Shown here one piece after another: positions 1-7,118 of a stretch of 64,000 nt of DNA (position 1 is its first letter; each line of letters opens with the position of its first letter). This stretch comes from Sphingomonas bisphenolicum. Lineage in GTDB: Bacteria > Pseudomonadota > Alphaproteobacteria > Sphingomonadales > Sphingomonadaceae. The stretch is from the NCBI RefSeq assembly GCF_024349785.1, contig NZ_AP018818.1, positions 747,001 through 811,000 on the forward strand. The letters run 5' to 3'. Position numbers and translations under genes: made by a program. A model generated the notes under the pieces. It did not search any database. It saw only the letters and a list, made by a program, of their open reading frames with translations, and was not told the DNA's origin.

Positions 1-739
1 CGGAGGCATGGCGCGGCGCACCCAGCCCATCGAAATAGGCGAACATCGCCTCGTCATCGACGGCTTCGACCACGATCGGCTTGCCGGCGAGTTCGCTCGC
101 CAGCGCCATCGCCTGCGGGATGGTGATGAGGTCGGGACCGGTCAGCACATAGGCCTGATTCTCGTGGCCCGGCTGGGTCAGCACGCCCACGGCGGTCGCG
201 ACGCAATCGTCGCGGCTGACGAAAGCGACCGGGCCATCACCGCAATTGTCGGGCTTTCCGCCCATCATCAGTGCGGGGATGGTCATCGGCCCGGCGATCG
301 CCTCGGCATATTGGCTGTCGCGCAAATGGGTCCAGGCGGCGCCGGAGCCTTCGATAATCTCCTCGGTCGCGCGATGGTCGTTCTTGACGATCGCGGGATT
401 GCCGGGCTGATCGGCGGCGATGATCGAGGTGTAGACGATGTGCCGGACGCCAGCCGCGACCGCCGCTTCCACCGCATGGCGATGCTGGCCGACGCGGGTG
501 CCGACGCGCGCGGTGCTGATCAGCAGCATCTTTTCGCCCCCCGCCATCGCGGCGGGAAGGGTGGCGGGATCGTCGAAATCGGCGAAGCGGACGTCGGCGC
601 CTTTTGCTGCCAGATCGGCCAGCCTGGCCGGGGTGCGGGTCAGCAATATCGCATCCTGCGGCGCGACCTTTTCCAGCAGCAATTCCGCCGCCGCCCGCCC
701 GAACGAACCCGAAGCGCCTGAAATGATGATCTTCCCCAT
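1..739 (-). CDS. NmrA-family NAD(P)-binding oxidoreductase (partial, 3' end off window)
   Basis: Reading leftwards from the ATG at 739, the protein opens with a Rossmann NAD(P) fingerprint GASGSFG (residues 8-14), then the NmrA/QorB-like pattern of an early LLTRTP segment and a later YTSIIAAD segment. Members are atypical SDRs that reduce quinones or lignans, or act as redox sensors; the QOR2-type quinone reductases are the nearest I recognise. The C-terminus lies outside the window, so the substrate cannot be judged. It is divergent from the NTF2-like gene at 837, and the 97-bp gap holds a copy of the TAACGNNCGTTA palindrome, which suggests both genes are induced together. A pinoresinol-reductase-like role is conceivable because that enzyme also belongs to the NmrA group, but this is inference. 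Confidence 0.85.
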   Translation of the reverse strand, partial: MGKIIISGASGSFGRAAAELLLEKVAPQDAILLTRTPARLADLAAKGADVRFADFDDPATLPAAMAGGEKMLLISTARVGTRVGQHRHAVEAAVAAGVRHIVYTSIIAADQPGNPAIVKNDHRATEEIIEGSGAAWTHLRDSQYAEAIAGPMTIPALMMGGKPDNCGDGPVAFVSRDDCVATAVGVLTQPGHENQAYVLTGPDLITIPQAMALASELAGKPIVVEAVDDEAMFAYFDGLGAPRHAS

Positions 740-784
740 GCGTCCTCTCGCTTGCATGATCTGTCGTCTTGTTGCAGATAATCG

Positions 785-796
785 TAACGAATGTTA
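785..796. promoter_or_regulatory. Operator A1 (TAACGNNCGTTA family), one mismatch
   Basis: TAACGAATGTTA lies between two divergent genes (starts at 739 and 837). It is the weakest of four copies of one palindrome in the window (others at 4707-4718, 19988-19999, 26413-26424); one half-site differs at a single base. Its position suits control of both promoters. The binding protein is not identified. Confidence 0.6.
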
Positions 797-836
797 TTAT
801 TGCGTCAAGCCATAGAAACTAAGGAGAGTGACTATC

Positions 837-1334
837 ATGCCTTCCCTTCCGATCGAGGACCGGATTGCGCTGCAAGACCTGATCGCCGCCTATAGCTGGG
901 CGCTCGACACGGGTGACGTCGACGGGCTGGTCGCCTGCTTCACCCCGGACGCGCGCATGGTGGAGGAAGTATTTGACGATCCCGACATCTGGGAGGGCCA
1001 TGAAGGGATTCGCGGCATCGCCGAACATTATCGCAATGCGCCGGGCTTTCCGGGGCGCCAGCATCATGTGACGCAGGTTCAATATACCGCACAGGACGAC
1101 GGCAGTTGCAAGATGCGCGGCTTCGCCTTCGTGACCGAGTGCGAGGGCGAGCCGCCCTATCTGTTGCGCTTTGCCGGCTGGTATGACGACCATGCGGTGA
1201 AGGGTGCCGACGGCCAGTGGCGCTTCCATCGCCGTACCGTGCGGCTTTGGGATGGCGAAGTGCTGAAGAATTTTCCCGGTCGCGGGGAATGGGTGCCGCG
1301 CAAGCGGCCGGACTCGCTGATTATCCGGCGGTAA
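837..1334 (+). CDS. NTF2/SnoaL-like protein (165 aa)
   Basis: A single SnoaL-like domain of the NTF2 cone fold: N-terminal helix pair (IEDRIALQDLIAAYSWALD), the acidic CFTPDARM turn typical of the family, and C-terminal strands ending in a WRFHRRTVRLWDG segment. Such proteins are small hydratases, isomerases or lyases, usually cofactor-free, and several sphingomonad members act on lignin-derived dimers. The ribosome site AAGGAG at 821-826 sits 10 bases before the ATG at 837, so I prefer this start to the GTG at 828, which would abut the site. It is divergent from the NmrA-like gene and shares operator A1. The true reaction is unknown. Confidence 0.85.
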   Translation: MPSLPIEDRIALQDLIAAYSWALDTGDVDGLVACFTPDARMVEEVFDDPDIWEGHEGIRGIAEHYRNAPGFPGRQHHVTQVQYTAQDDGSCKMRGFAFVTECEGEPPYLLRFAGWYDDHAVKGADGQWRFHRRTVRLWDGEVLKNFPGRGEWVPRKRPDSLIIRR

Positions 1335-1340
1335 CACCAG

Positions 1341-1452
1341 CCGTTCGTTTCGAGCGTGTCGAGAAACGGGAGCGCAGCTCTGGCCGCTTCTCGACCTTGG
1401 CCTGTCCTGAGCGCCTGCCTTGTCAGACAGTCGAAGGGCTCGAAGCGAACGG
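1341..1452. repeat. REPIN-like inverted repeat between convergent genes
   Basis: Two arms beginning CCGTTCG and containing TTCGAGC...TCGA face each other (1341-1365 and 1428-1452), enclosing about 60 bases. The same arm sequence recurs at 28173-28246, also between convergent genes. This pattern (paired REP palindromes at gene ends) is common in sphingomonads. It may also end transcription from both sides. Confidence 0.65.
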
Positions 1453-1456
1453 ATGT

Positions 1457-1963
1457 TTAAGGTCTAACCATCACCCAACTGAACGCGGGCATCATCTCGA
1501 TGGCGGGCGCGACGGCGCATTGGCCGATCTTGTCCAGCGCCAGTTCGGCAAAGGCTTCGGGCCAGTTGGCTTGGGAAAGGTGTGCCAGCTTGGCGACGGT
1601 GGCGCCGTTCGCCTCGCAGTTGGCTACCGTAGAACCATGGCCATGCCGCACCAGCGCCACGCGCCGATAGCCTGCCTCGGCCGCGATCTCGCCGACCAGG
1701 AGTTCGTCGCTGCGCCGGGTGACAGCGAAGATCGCCGTGGGCGAAGTCGCCAGCAAAGCCCGCATCTGCCGCACGCGATCGCCGTCGAGCGTCACGGCCT
1801 GGCCGCCCAATGACTGAGCGCGGGCAGCGAAGCGGCGGCCGGCCATCAGTTGCGCGTCGTGCAGGAGGAGCGGCAAGGTGGTCGCCTCCGTCCGTCCGCC
1901 GATCACCGCCGTCGAGGCCACCGCTGCGCTTGCCAGAAAGCTCCTTCGAGACAGGCCGCTCAT
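1457..1963 (-). CDS. Small Tat-signal periplasmic protein, function unknown (168 aa)
   Basis: The start at 1963 overlaps the stop of the cytochrome c gene (ATGA), so the two are translationally coupled. The N-terminus MSGLSRRSFLASAAVASTAV is a twin-arginine signal; the remainder (about 140 residues) has no cysteine cluster except a single Cys near NCEANGA and a Cys in IGQCAVAP, and I do not recognise a family. Being the third gene after a periplasmic flavoprotein and its cytochrome, it may be a maturation or docking partner of that flavocytochrome, or a second periplasmic step. An upstream in-frame ATG at 2179 would run through the cytochrome gene in another frame and is rejected. Confidence 0.7.
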   Translation of the reverse strand: MSGLSRRSFLASAAVASTAVIGGRTEATTLPLLLHDAQLMAGRRFAARAQSLGGQAVTLDGDRVRQMRALLATSPTAIFAVTRRSDELLVGEIAAEAGYRRVALVRHGHGSTVANCEANGATVAKLAHLSQANWPEAFAELALDKIGQCAVAPAIEMMPAFSWVMVRP

Positions 1964-2355
1964 GGCTTCGCCCCCTTGGCCAGATGCTCGGCGATCTGCT
2001 GCAACTCGGCGTCGCTCACTTCGCCCCGCGGGATGGCGGGCATGTTGCCGATGCCCGTCCGCGCCGCCTGTACCACATAGTCGATGGTCAGATCGGTGCG
2101 CTTTTCCAGCAAGGGCTGGTCGGTGCGTCGCGCCAGCAAGCCGGTCCCCATGCCACCGGGTCCATGGCACATGGCGCATTTCGCCAGATAGAGTTTTTCG
2201 CCCGGCCCCGCCGCCGGCCGCGACGACAGCGTTTCGGGCGCGGGCAAGGGCGGCGGCCCCTTGGATGCCTGCGTCGGCGTTTCGCTCGCCCGGCCGCAGG
2301 CGGCGCCTGCCAATATCAGCGCGGCGCCCGCCAGCGCGATCATGCCCCGGCGCAT
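1960..2355 (-). CDS. Class I cytochrome c, electron acceptor of the adjacent flavoprotein (131 aa)
   Basis: An exported cytochrome: hydrophobic signal (residues 5-20), one haem-attachment motif CAMCH (60-64) and a probable axial methionine in IGNMPAIPRG (M105). Size and motif layout match the small cytochrome subunits of 4-cresol methylhydroxylase, eugenol hydroxylase (EhyA) and pinoresinol hydroxylase. The start codon overlaps the flavoprotein stop by one base (TGATG), as in other flavocytochromes of this group, so the two subunits are presumably made together. A Cys at position 20 could be a lipid anchor, but the preceding residues (AGAA) fit the lipobox poorly. Confidence 0.88.
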   Translation of the reverse strand: MRRGMIALAGAALILAGAACGRASETPTQASKGPPPLPAPETLSSRPAAGPGEKLYLAKCAMCHGPGGMGTGLLARRTDQPLLEKRTDLTIDYVVQAARTGIGNMPAIPRGEVSDAELQQIAEHLAKGAKP

Positions 2356-3887
2356 CAGCCCCGCCCTCCCATGCGATTGCTGGGCCAGATGCCGCTCTTC
2401 CCCGGTGCGATCACACCCTTGGGATCGAGTGCATTCTTCACCCTGCGATTGAGCTGCCCCAGCGCACCTCTGTTAAAATCATAGGTGCCCGCGACTGCGT
2501 CCATATAGTCGAGATGGGTGCGATATTCGCCATAGCCCTGGGCCTTGGCGTCGGCGATCAGATGTTTGAGGAAGGGGTCGACCCGGCCCATCAGGTCTGG
2601 ATCGTCCTTGTTGATGAGCACGGCGTTGACGTTGATGAGGTGGCGCTCGCCAAAGGCGAAGCTGGCCTGATAGTCCATGCCATATTCCTTGTAGCGGGCG
2701 TAGGTGCGCTGGAACTGGGCCTGCGCCGCTGCGCCCGATTGCGGCAGGATGGGCGAGAAGCCGATATGGCCACCGCGGCCGCCATGCCAGTTGGCGTTCT
2801 GCATCGGCATGGTGAGCGGCGTGCCGGTCCAGCCGGTCGCCTCCAGCGGTTCGCCGGTCTTCCATGTCGTGGGGCGCAGCGACATGGGCTTGAGCTTACC
2901 CAGTTCCTGCTCCAGGATCGCATAGGCCGCCTTGTTGACCGAATCCCGGCCGTAAAGCCGCAGGCTCACCCCCCACCAGCCGACATTGAACTTCTTGCGG
3001 ATCGCCGCGATCACATCGTCGGGCAGCGCGCCGGGCTTGTCGGTCCACTGGTCGCGGGTCGTGACCACGGCAGCGGCGCGCAGCCAGTTGCCGATGGTCG
3101 GCGACTGCTGCAACAGCCCTTCGCGACGGAGCGGCGCGATCGCGTCGATCAGCGGTCCCAGATCCTCCGGCCGGTCGAATTCCAGATCCATGCCCATCAG
3201 CGATTCCGGCGCGGGCATCAGCCACAGGCCCATTTTGGTGACGATGCCGAAATTGGACTGGACGAACATCTGGTCCCAACCGGGGCCGAAGCCGAAGCGG
3301 TAGAGCTGCCAGGTCGGCGCGCCCTCCAGAGCGCCCATGCCGGTCCGCACGACGAGGCCGTCGGCCATCACCGCCTCTATGCCGCAGATGCGCGTCGCAT
3401 GTTCGCCATAGGGGGTATAGCCCATGCCGCGATCCAGCGCATTGCCGACCACCGATCCCCAGCTATTGCCCGGCACCGACAGCCAATGTTTCATGCCCCT
3501 CGATTTCAGAAAGTCGTAGAGGTCGTAGAAGCCGACGCCCGGCTCCAGCAGCACCGTGCCGTTCGCCTCGTCATAGTCGATCTTCTTCATCCGGCTGAGG
3601 TCCAGCACCACCGACCCCGCCAGCAGCGGGGCGGAACCGCCATAGCCCAGATTCTTGCCCCGGCTGATCGGCCACAGCGCAATGCCACGGTCGGAGGCGA
3701 TGCGGACGATCGCCTGAATCTCCTCCACTGTCGCGGGGGCGACTGCCCCGGCCGGGTGATGGCGGGCGTCGTCGATCGCGAACTTGTCCTGATAGCTTGC
3801 CTGGTCGGCCTCATCGAAAAAGACATGATCCTTGCCGACGATCGCCGCGAAGGCGGCGATGGTGGCGGATGGAAGCGTTTGGGCCAT
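2355..3887 (-). CDS. VAO/PCMH-family flavoprotein: 4-alkylphenol (eugenol/pinoresinol-type) hydroxylase subunit (510 aa)
   Basis: Two domains are visible: an FAD-binding PCMH domain (about residues 50-230, with PISRGKNLGYGG and VPGNSWGSVVGNALDRG) and a cresol-dehydrogenase C-terminal domain ending LDPKGVIAPGKSGIWP. In the segment GGHIGFSPI the histidine (H374 from this start) aligns with the residue that carries 8-alpha-histidyl FAD in vanillyl-alcohol oxidase and eugenol oxidase, whereas 4-cresol methylhydroxylase uses a tyrosine. Together with the coupled cytochrome c this points to an eugenol-hydroxylase or pinoresinol-hydroxylase type flavocytochrome that oxidises the benzylic carbon of a 4-hydroxyphenyl compound through a quinone methide. 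The start at 3887 (MAQTLPS) is preferred over 3965, which reads into the upstream gene. Exact substrate unknown. Confidence 0.88.
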   Translation of the reverse strand: MAQTLPSATIAAFAAIVGKDHVFFDEADQASYQDKFAIDDARHHPAGAVAPATVEEIQAIVRIASDRGIALWPISRGKNLGYGGSAPLLAGSVVLDLSRMKKIDYDEANGTVLLEPGVGFYDLYDFLKSRGMKHWLSVPGNSWGSVVGNALDRGMGYTPYGEHATRICGIEAVMADGLVVRTGMGALEGAPTWQLYRFGFGPGWDQMFVQSNFGIVTKMGLWLMPAPESLMGMDLEFDRPEDLGPLIDAIAPLRREGLLQQSPTIGNWLRAAAVVTTRDQWTDKPGALPDDVIAAIRKKFNVGWWGVSLRLYGRDSVNKAAYAILEQELGKLKPMSLRPTTWKTGEPLEATGWTGTPLTMPMQNANWHGGRGGHIGFSPILPQSGAAAQAQFQRTYARYKEYGMDYQASFAFGERHLINVNAVLINKDDPDLMGRVDPFLKHLIADAKAQGYGEYRTHLDYMDAVAGTYDFNRGALGQLNRRVKNALDPKGVIAPGKSGIWPSNRMGGRG

Positions 3888-3915
3888 GCTGTGTTGTGCC
3901 TTGTCGTAAAAGGGG

Positions 3916-4671
3916 TCAGGCCGCCGCGGTCCAGCGGGTGCGCGCGGGCGGACGCGCCCCACCATCCAGCCGCAGGACTTCGGCGTTGATCATCGGATTG
4001 CGGATCAGGAACATGGCGGCATCGGCAAATTCCTCGGCTGTGCCGGCGCGGCGGGGAAATTCCATGCCACCGACCAGTTCCTCGACCAGCGCTTGCGGCA
4101 TGTGCGCGGTCATCGGTGTCGCGAAGAAGCCGGGCGCGATGCCGACGCAGCGGATCGCGTGGCGGGACAGGTCGCGCGCCCAGATGAGCGTGAGCGCGGC
4201 AAGCGCCGCCTTGGACGCGCCATAGGCGCCCATCCCCTCCTGCCCTTCGAAGGACGCGATCGAACAGGCATTGAGGATCACGCCCCGTGTGCCATCCGGG
4301 CCGTCCGGCGCGTTGCCGATCATGCGATGCGCGATATGGGCCGTGACGTTCACGGCGCCGATCAGATTGACGTCGATCACCCGGCGGAAGGCAGCGACAT
4401 CACCCGGCCCCGCCGACGTGGCGATCGGTCCGATGCCGCCTATCCCGGCCATGTTCGCCAGGATCGACACGGGGCCGAGCTGGGCGATGGCGCTGGCCAC
4501 CGCCGCCTCATCTGTAATGTCGCAGAGGATGGAGCGCACGCCCGGCAGTTTGCTGGCGCATATGTCCATCACCACAATATGTGCGCCCGCGGACAGCAAG
4601 TTGGACACCAGTGCGGCGCCCAGCCCCGATGCACCGCCGGTGACGAGCGCCGTCTTGCCTTGCACATCCAT
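3916..4671 (-). CDS. Short-chain dehydrogenase/reductase (250-aa class)
   Basis: Classical SDR: cofactor motif TGGASGLG near residue 12, NMAG, a Ser in NACSIASFEG and the YGASK catalytic pair, and a C-terminal LDGG. The acidic residue after strand 2 (VMDICAS) suggests NAD(H). It heads the operon with the flavoprotein, cytochrome c and Tat protein (28-bp gap to the flavoprotein), so it probably oxidises the alcohol made by the flavocytochrome or acts on the side chain. The start at 4671 is chosen because the ATG at 4746 would put the 18-bp operator palindrome (4704-4721) inside the coding region. Confidence 0.87.
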   Translation of the reverse strand: MDVQGKTALVTGGASGLGAALVSNLLSAGAHIVVMDICASKLPGVRSILCDITDEAAVASAIAQLGPVSILANMAGIGGIGPIATSAGPGDVAAFRRVIDVNLIGAVNVTAHIAHRMIGNAPDGPDGTRGVILNACSIASFEGQEGMGAYGASKAALAALTLIWARDLSRHAIRCVGIAPGFFATPMTAHMPQALVEELVGGMEFPRRAGTAEEFADAAMFLIRNPMINAEVLRLDGGARPPARTRWTAAA

Positions 4672-4703
4672 CTCGCCTCGCTTCGCCGGCCATGCCAGTC
4701 TAT

Positions 4704-4721
4704 TAATAACGATCGTTATTA
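4704..4721. promoter_or_regulatory. Operator A2, 18-bp perfect palindrome
   Basis: TAATAACGATCGTTATTA is a perfect 18-bp palindrome 33 bp before the SDR start (minus strand) and about 115 bp before ferB (plus strand). It contains the TAACGNNCGTTA core shared with sites at 785, 19988 and 26413. A dimeric HTH repressor (TetR-like by symmetry, or MarR) is expected here. Confidence 0.75.
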
Positions 4722-4800
4722 TCTGGCGGTATGGCCTGCTTGTCAAGCGGACTGCCCGCGACGACCTTGAAAAAGCGCTTGCCTATCATGGCTGCCAGAT

Positions 4801-4817
4801 TGTATGCCTATGATACA
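4801..4817. promoter_or_regulatory. Operator B1, MarR-type site before ferB
   Basis: TGTAT-GCCTATG-ATACA is an inverted repeat with a 7-base spacer, 20 bp before the ferB start. The flanks also match site B2 (30466-30482), giving about 23 of 27 identical positions. It probably covers the core promoter and is the expected site of the MarR protein encoded at 30504-30950, released by a hydroxycinnamoyl-CoA. Confidence 0.75.
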
Positions 4818-4837
4818 TATTGTGCAGGAGCAGGAAG

Positions 4838-5674
4838 ATGGAAGAGCAGGACGTCGTTTCCGTACATGTCGAAAACCGGATCGCCTGGGTGAATTTCGCG
4901 CGGCCGGCCAAGCGCAACGCGATGAGCCCGACGCTCAACCGGCGCATGATGGAGGTGCTGGACGAACTGGAATATCGCGACGATGTCGGCGTGCTGGTGC
5001 TGGGCGGCGAAGGCACCGCCTGGTCGGCGGGCATGGACCTGAAGGAATATTTCCGCGAAACCGAAGCCAAGGGCCTGCGTGGCGTGCGCAAGTCGCAGGC
5101 CGAAAGCTATGGCTGGTTCCGCCGCCTGCGCTGGTATCAGAAGCCGACCATCGCCATGGTCAATGGCTGGTGTTTCGGTGGCGGCTTTGGTCCGCTCTTC
5201 GCCTGCGACCTCGCCATCTGCGCGGACGAGGCGCAGTTCGGCCTGTCCGAGATCAACTGGGGCATATTGCCCGGCGGTGGCGTGACCAAGGTGGTGGTCG
5301 ACCTGCTGCCCATGCGCGACGCCATGTGGCTGACGCTGACCGGCGACCTGATCGACGGCAAGGCCGCATCCGCCATGCGGCTTGTCAATGAGAGCGTTCC
5401 GCTGGAGCAGCTCAAGGCCCGCACGACCGCAGTGGCGGAGATGCTGTTGAATAAGAATCCGGTGGCGCTCAAATTCGCCAAGGATGCCGTCCGCCGCGTC
5501 GGCACCATGACCTATGACGAGGCGGAAGACTATCTGGTGCGGATGCAGGAAGCCGCCAATTTCCACGACAAGAGCGAAGGCCGCAAGGAAGGCATCCGGC
5601 AGTTCATCGACGAGAAGAGCTACAAGCCGGGTCTGGGCGCCTATGATCTGAGCAAGGCGAAGACCGAGGCCTGA
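4838..5674 (+). CDS. ferB: Feruloyl-CoA (hydroxycinnamoyl-CoA) hydratase/lyase (278 aa)
   Basis: Crotonase-fold enzyme that hydrates feruloyl-CoA or p-coumaroyl-CoA and cleaves the adduct to vanillin or 4-hydroxybenzaldehyde plus acetyl-CoA. The whole length follows the Pseudomonas HCHL pattern: RPAKRNAMSPTLNRRM, WSAGMDLKEYF, MVNGWCFGGGF, and FGLSEINWGI with the catalytic Glu (E138, Glu143 in HCHL). The residue matching HCHL Ser123 is Gly here (G118). The ribosome site AGGAG (4826-4830) sets the start at 4838 rather than the TTG at 4820. Site B1 lies just upstream. The gene ends 20 bp from the convergent outer-membrane factor gene. Its partner synthetase, ferA, is 23 kb away but shares the same operator type. 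Confidence 0.93.
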   Translation: MEEQDVVSVHVENRIAWVNFARPAKRNAMSPTLNRRMMEVLDELEYRDDVGVLVLGGEGTAWSAGMDLKEYFRETEAKGLRGVRKSQAESYGWFRRLRWYQKPTIAMVNGWCFGGGFGPLFACDLAICADEAQFGLSEINWGILPGGGVTKVVVDLLPMRDAMWLTLTGDLIDGKAASAMRLVNESVPLEQLKARTTAVAEMLLNKNPVALKFAKDAVRRVGTMTYDEAEDYLVRMQEAANFHDKSEGRKEGIRQFIDEKSYKPGLGAYDLSKAKTEA

Positions 5675-5694
5675 AGCCGATCAGTGATGTAGGG

Positions 5695-7107
5695 TCAGGC
5701 CGCGGCCTGACCCCATCCCCCGCCCAGCGCCCGGAACAGATCGACCTGCGCGAAGGACAGGGCGCGGGTCGCGGTCGCCAGATCGGCCTCGGCGCTCGCC
5801 AGCGTGCGTTGCGCGTCCAGCACCGTCAGGAAATCGATCTGCCCCTCGCGCTGCCGCGCCAGGCTGATCCGGGCGGCGCGCGCCGCTTCGTCCCGCGCCA
5901 GACCCAGCGTCCGCGCCCGCTCGATCGCGTGGGCGTAGGCGGACAAGGCGCGTTCGCTTTCCTCCAGCGCCTGTAGCACCGTACCATCGAAGGTCGCCAG
6001 CGAGGCCGCGCCGTCGGCCTTCGCCGCGCCGATCCGCGCCCGGATCGCTTCCGTGTTGGGGAAGGCCCAGCTGATAAGCGGTCCCAACACCCAGTTCAAC
6101 GGCCCGCCGCCCAGCACATTGCCGCCACCCAGCGCCGTGGTGCCGACCGATCCGCCCAGCGTGATGCGGGGGTAGAGGTCGGCCGTCGCCACGCCGATCC
6201 GCGCCGTGTCCGCCGCCAGCCGCCGTTCGGCCGCGCGCACATCCGGCCGCCGCGCCAGCAGCGCCTGGCCGTCGCCGACCGGGATCGGCTGGGCCAGTTG
6301 CGGCGTGCGGGTCGCCGCGCGTACGCTGTCGGGCAATTGCTGCGGCGTCCGCCCGGTCAGCGTGGCCAATCGGAACCGCGCCGCATCCCGATCCGCGGCC
6401 AGCGCCGGGATCGTCGCCTTTTGCTGTTCGCGCAGCGCGGTCACACGGATCACGTCCAGCCGATCGGACCGACCGACGTCGAATCGCGCGCCGGTGATGC
6501 GGATCGACTGATCGAGCAGCGCCACCGTTCGCTGCGCCACCGCCAGCCGTTCGGCCGTAGCGGTGACGTCGAGATAGGCGCGCACCGTGTCGGCGATCAC
6601 CGCGACGCGGACGCCGTCGGCATCGGCCTGCACCGCCGCCAGATCGCCCCGTGCCGCTTCGACGCCGCGCTTCACCCGGCCGAACAGATCGACTTCGTAG
6701 GAGACGTCGAGCCCGCCATCGAGCACCCAATTTTCCCGGTCTATGCCCGGCAGCGACTGCGCCGCCGACGTCCGGTTATAGGTGCCGGACGCGCCGAGGC
6801 TGGTCTGCGGCAGACGATCCGACTTCGCGCCGCGCAGCGACGCCCGCGCCCGCTCGATCCGCGCCACCGCAACGCGGATGTCGGTGTTGGCGGCCAGCGC
6901 GTCCCCGACGAGCGTGTCGAGCAGCGGATCGCCATAGAGCGTCCACCAGCGATCCTGCACGTCGGCCGTGCTGACCGCCGCGCCGGTCGCGCCGATGAAG
7001 GGCGCGGCCGCCGTTGTCGGGGTAGCGGGCGGCCGATAGTCCGGCCCGGCGGCGCAGGCGGTGAGCGCACTTGCGCCCAGCAGGAGAGCGATGAAAGTCC
7101 GGGTCAT
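5695..7107 (-). CDS. Outer-membrane factor of RND efflux pump (OprM/NodT family, 470 aa)
   Basis: Third gene of an RND pump operon. The N-terminus has a lipoprotein signal (ALTACAAGPDY), followed by the two repeated outer-membrane efflux helical domains (WWTLYGDPLLDTLV, ARRPDVRAAERRLAA, RISLARQREGQIDFLTVLDAQ). It forms the trimeric outer-membrane duct that joins the periplasmic adaptor and the inner-membrane pump. The GAGGAA ribosome site 8 bases before 7107 favours this ATG; the ATG at 7122 overlaps the pump gene stop and is the alternative. Confidence 0.92.
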   Translation of the reverse strand: MTRTFIALLLGASALTACAAGPDYRPPATPTTAAAPFIGATGAAVSTADVQDRWWTLYGDPLLDTLVGDALAANTDIRVAVARIERARASLRGAKSDRLPQTSLGASGTYNRTSAAQSLPGIDRENWVLDGGLDVSYEVDLFGRVKRGVEAARGDLAAVQADADGVRVAVIADTVRAYLDVTATAERLAVAQRTVALLDQSIRITGARFDVGRSDRLDVIRVTALREQQKATIPALAADRDAARFRLATLTGRTPQQLPDSVRAATRTPQLAQPIPVGDGQALLARRPDVRAAERRLAADTARIGVATADLYPRITLGGSVGTTALGGGNVLGGGPLNWVLGPLISWAFPNTEAIRARIGAAKADGAASLATFDGTVLQALEESERALSAYAHAIERARTLGLARDEAARAARISLARQREGQIDFLTVLDAQRTLASAEADLATATRALSFAQVDLFRALGGGWGQAAA

Positions 7108-7118
7108 ATCTCTGTTCC

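Noticed and set aside
828..836. GTG at 828 as start of the first NTF2-like gene
   Set aside because: It directly abuts the AAGGAG ribosome site, leaving no spacing; the ATG at 837 has proper spacing.
1878..3989. Very long plus-strand open frame (703 codons) opposite the cytochrome/flavoprotein genes
   Set aside because: Composition is Arg/Pro/Ala/His-rich without domains; it mirrors the third-position GC bias of the real minus-strand genes, which have clear motifs.
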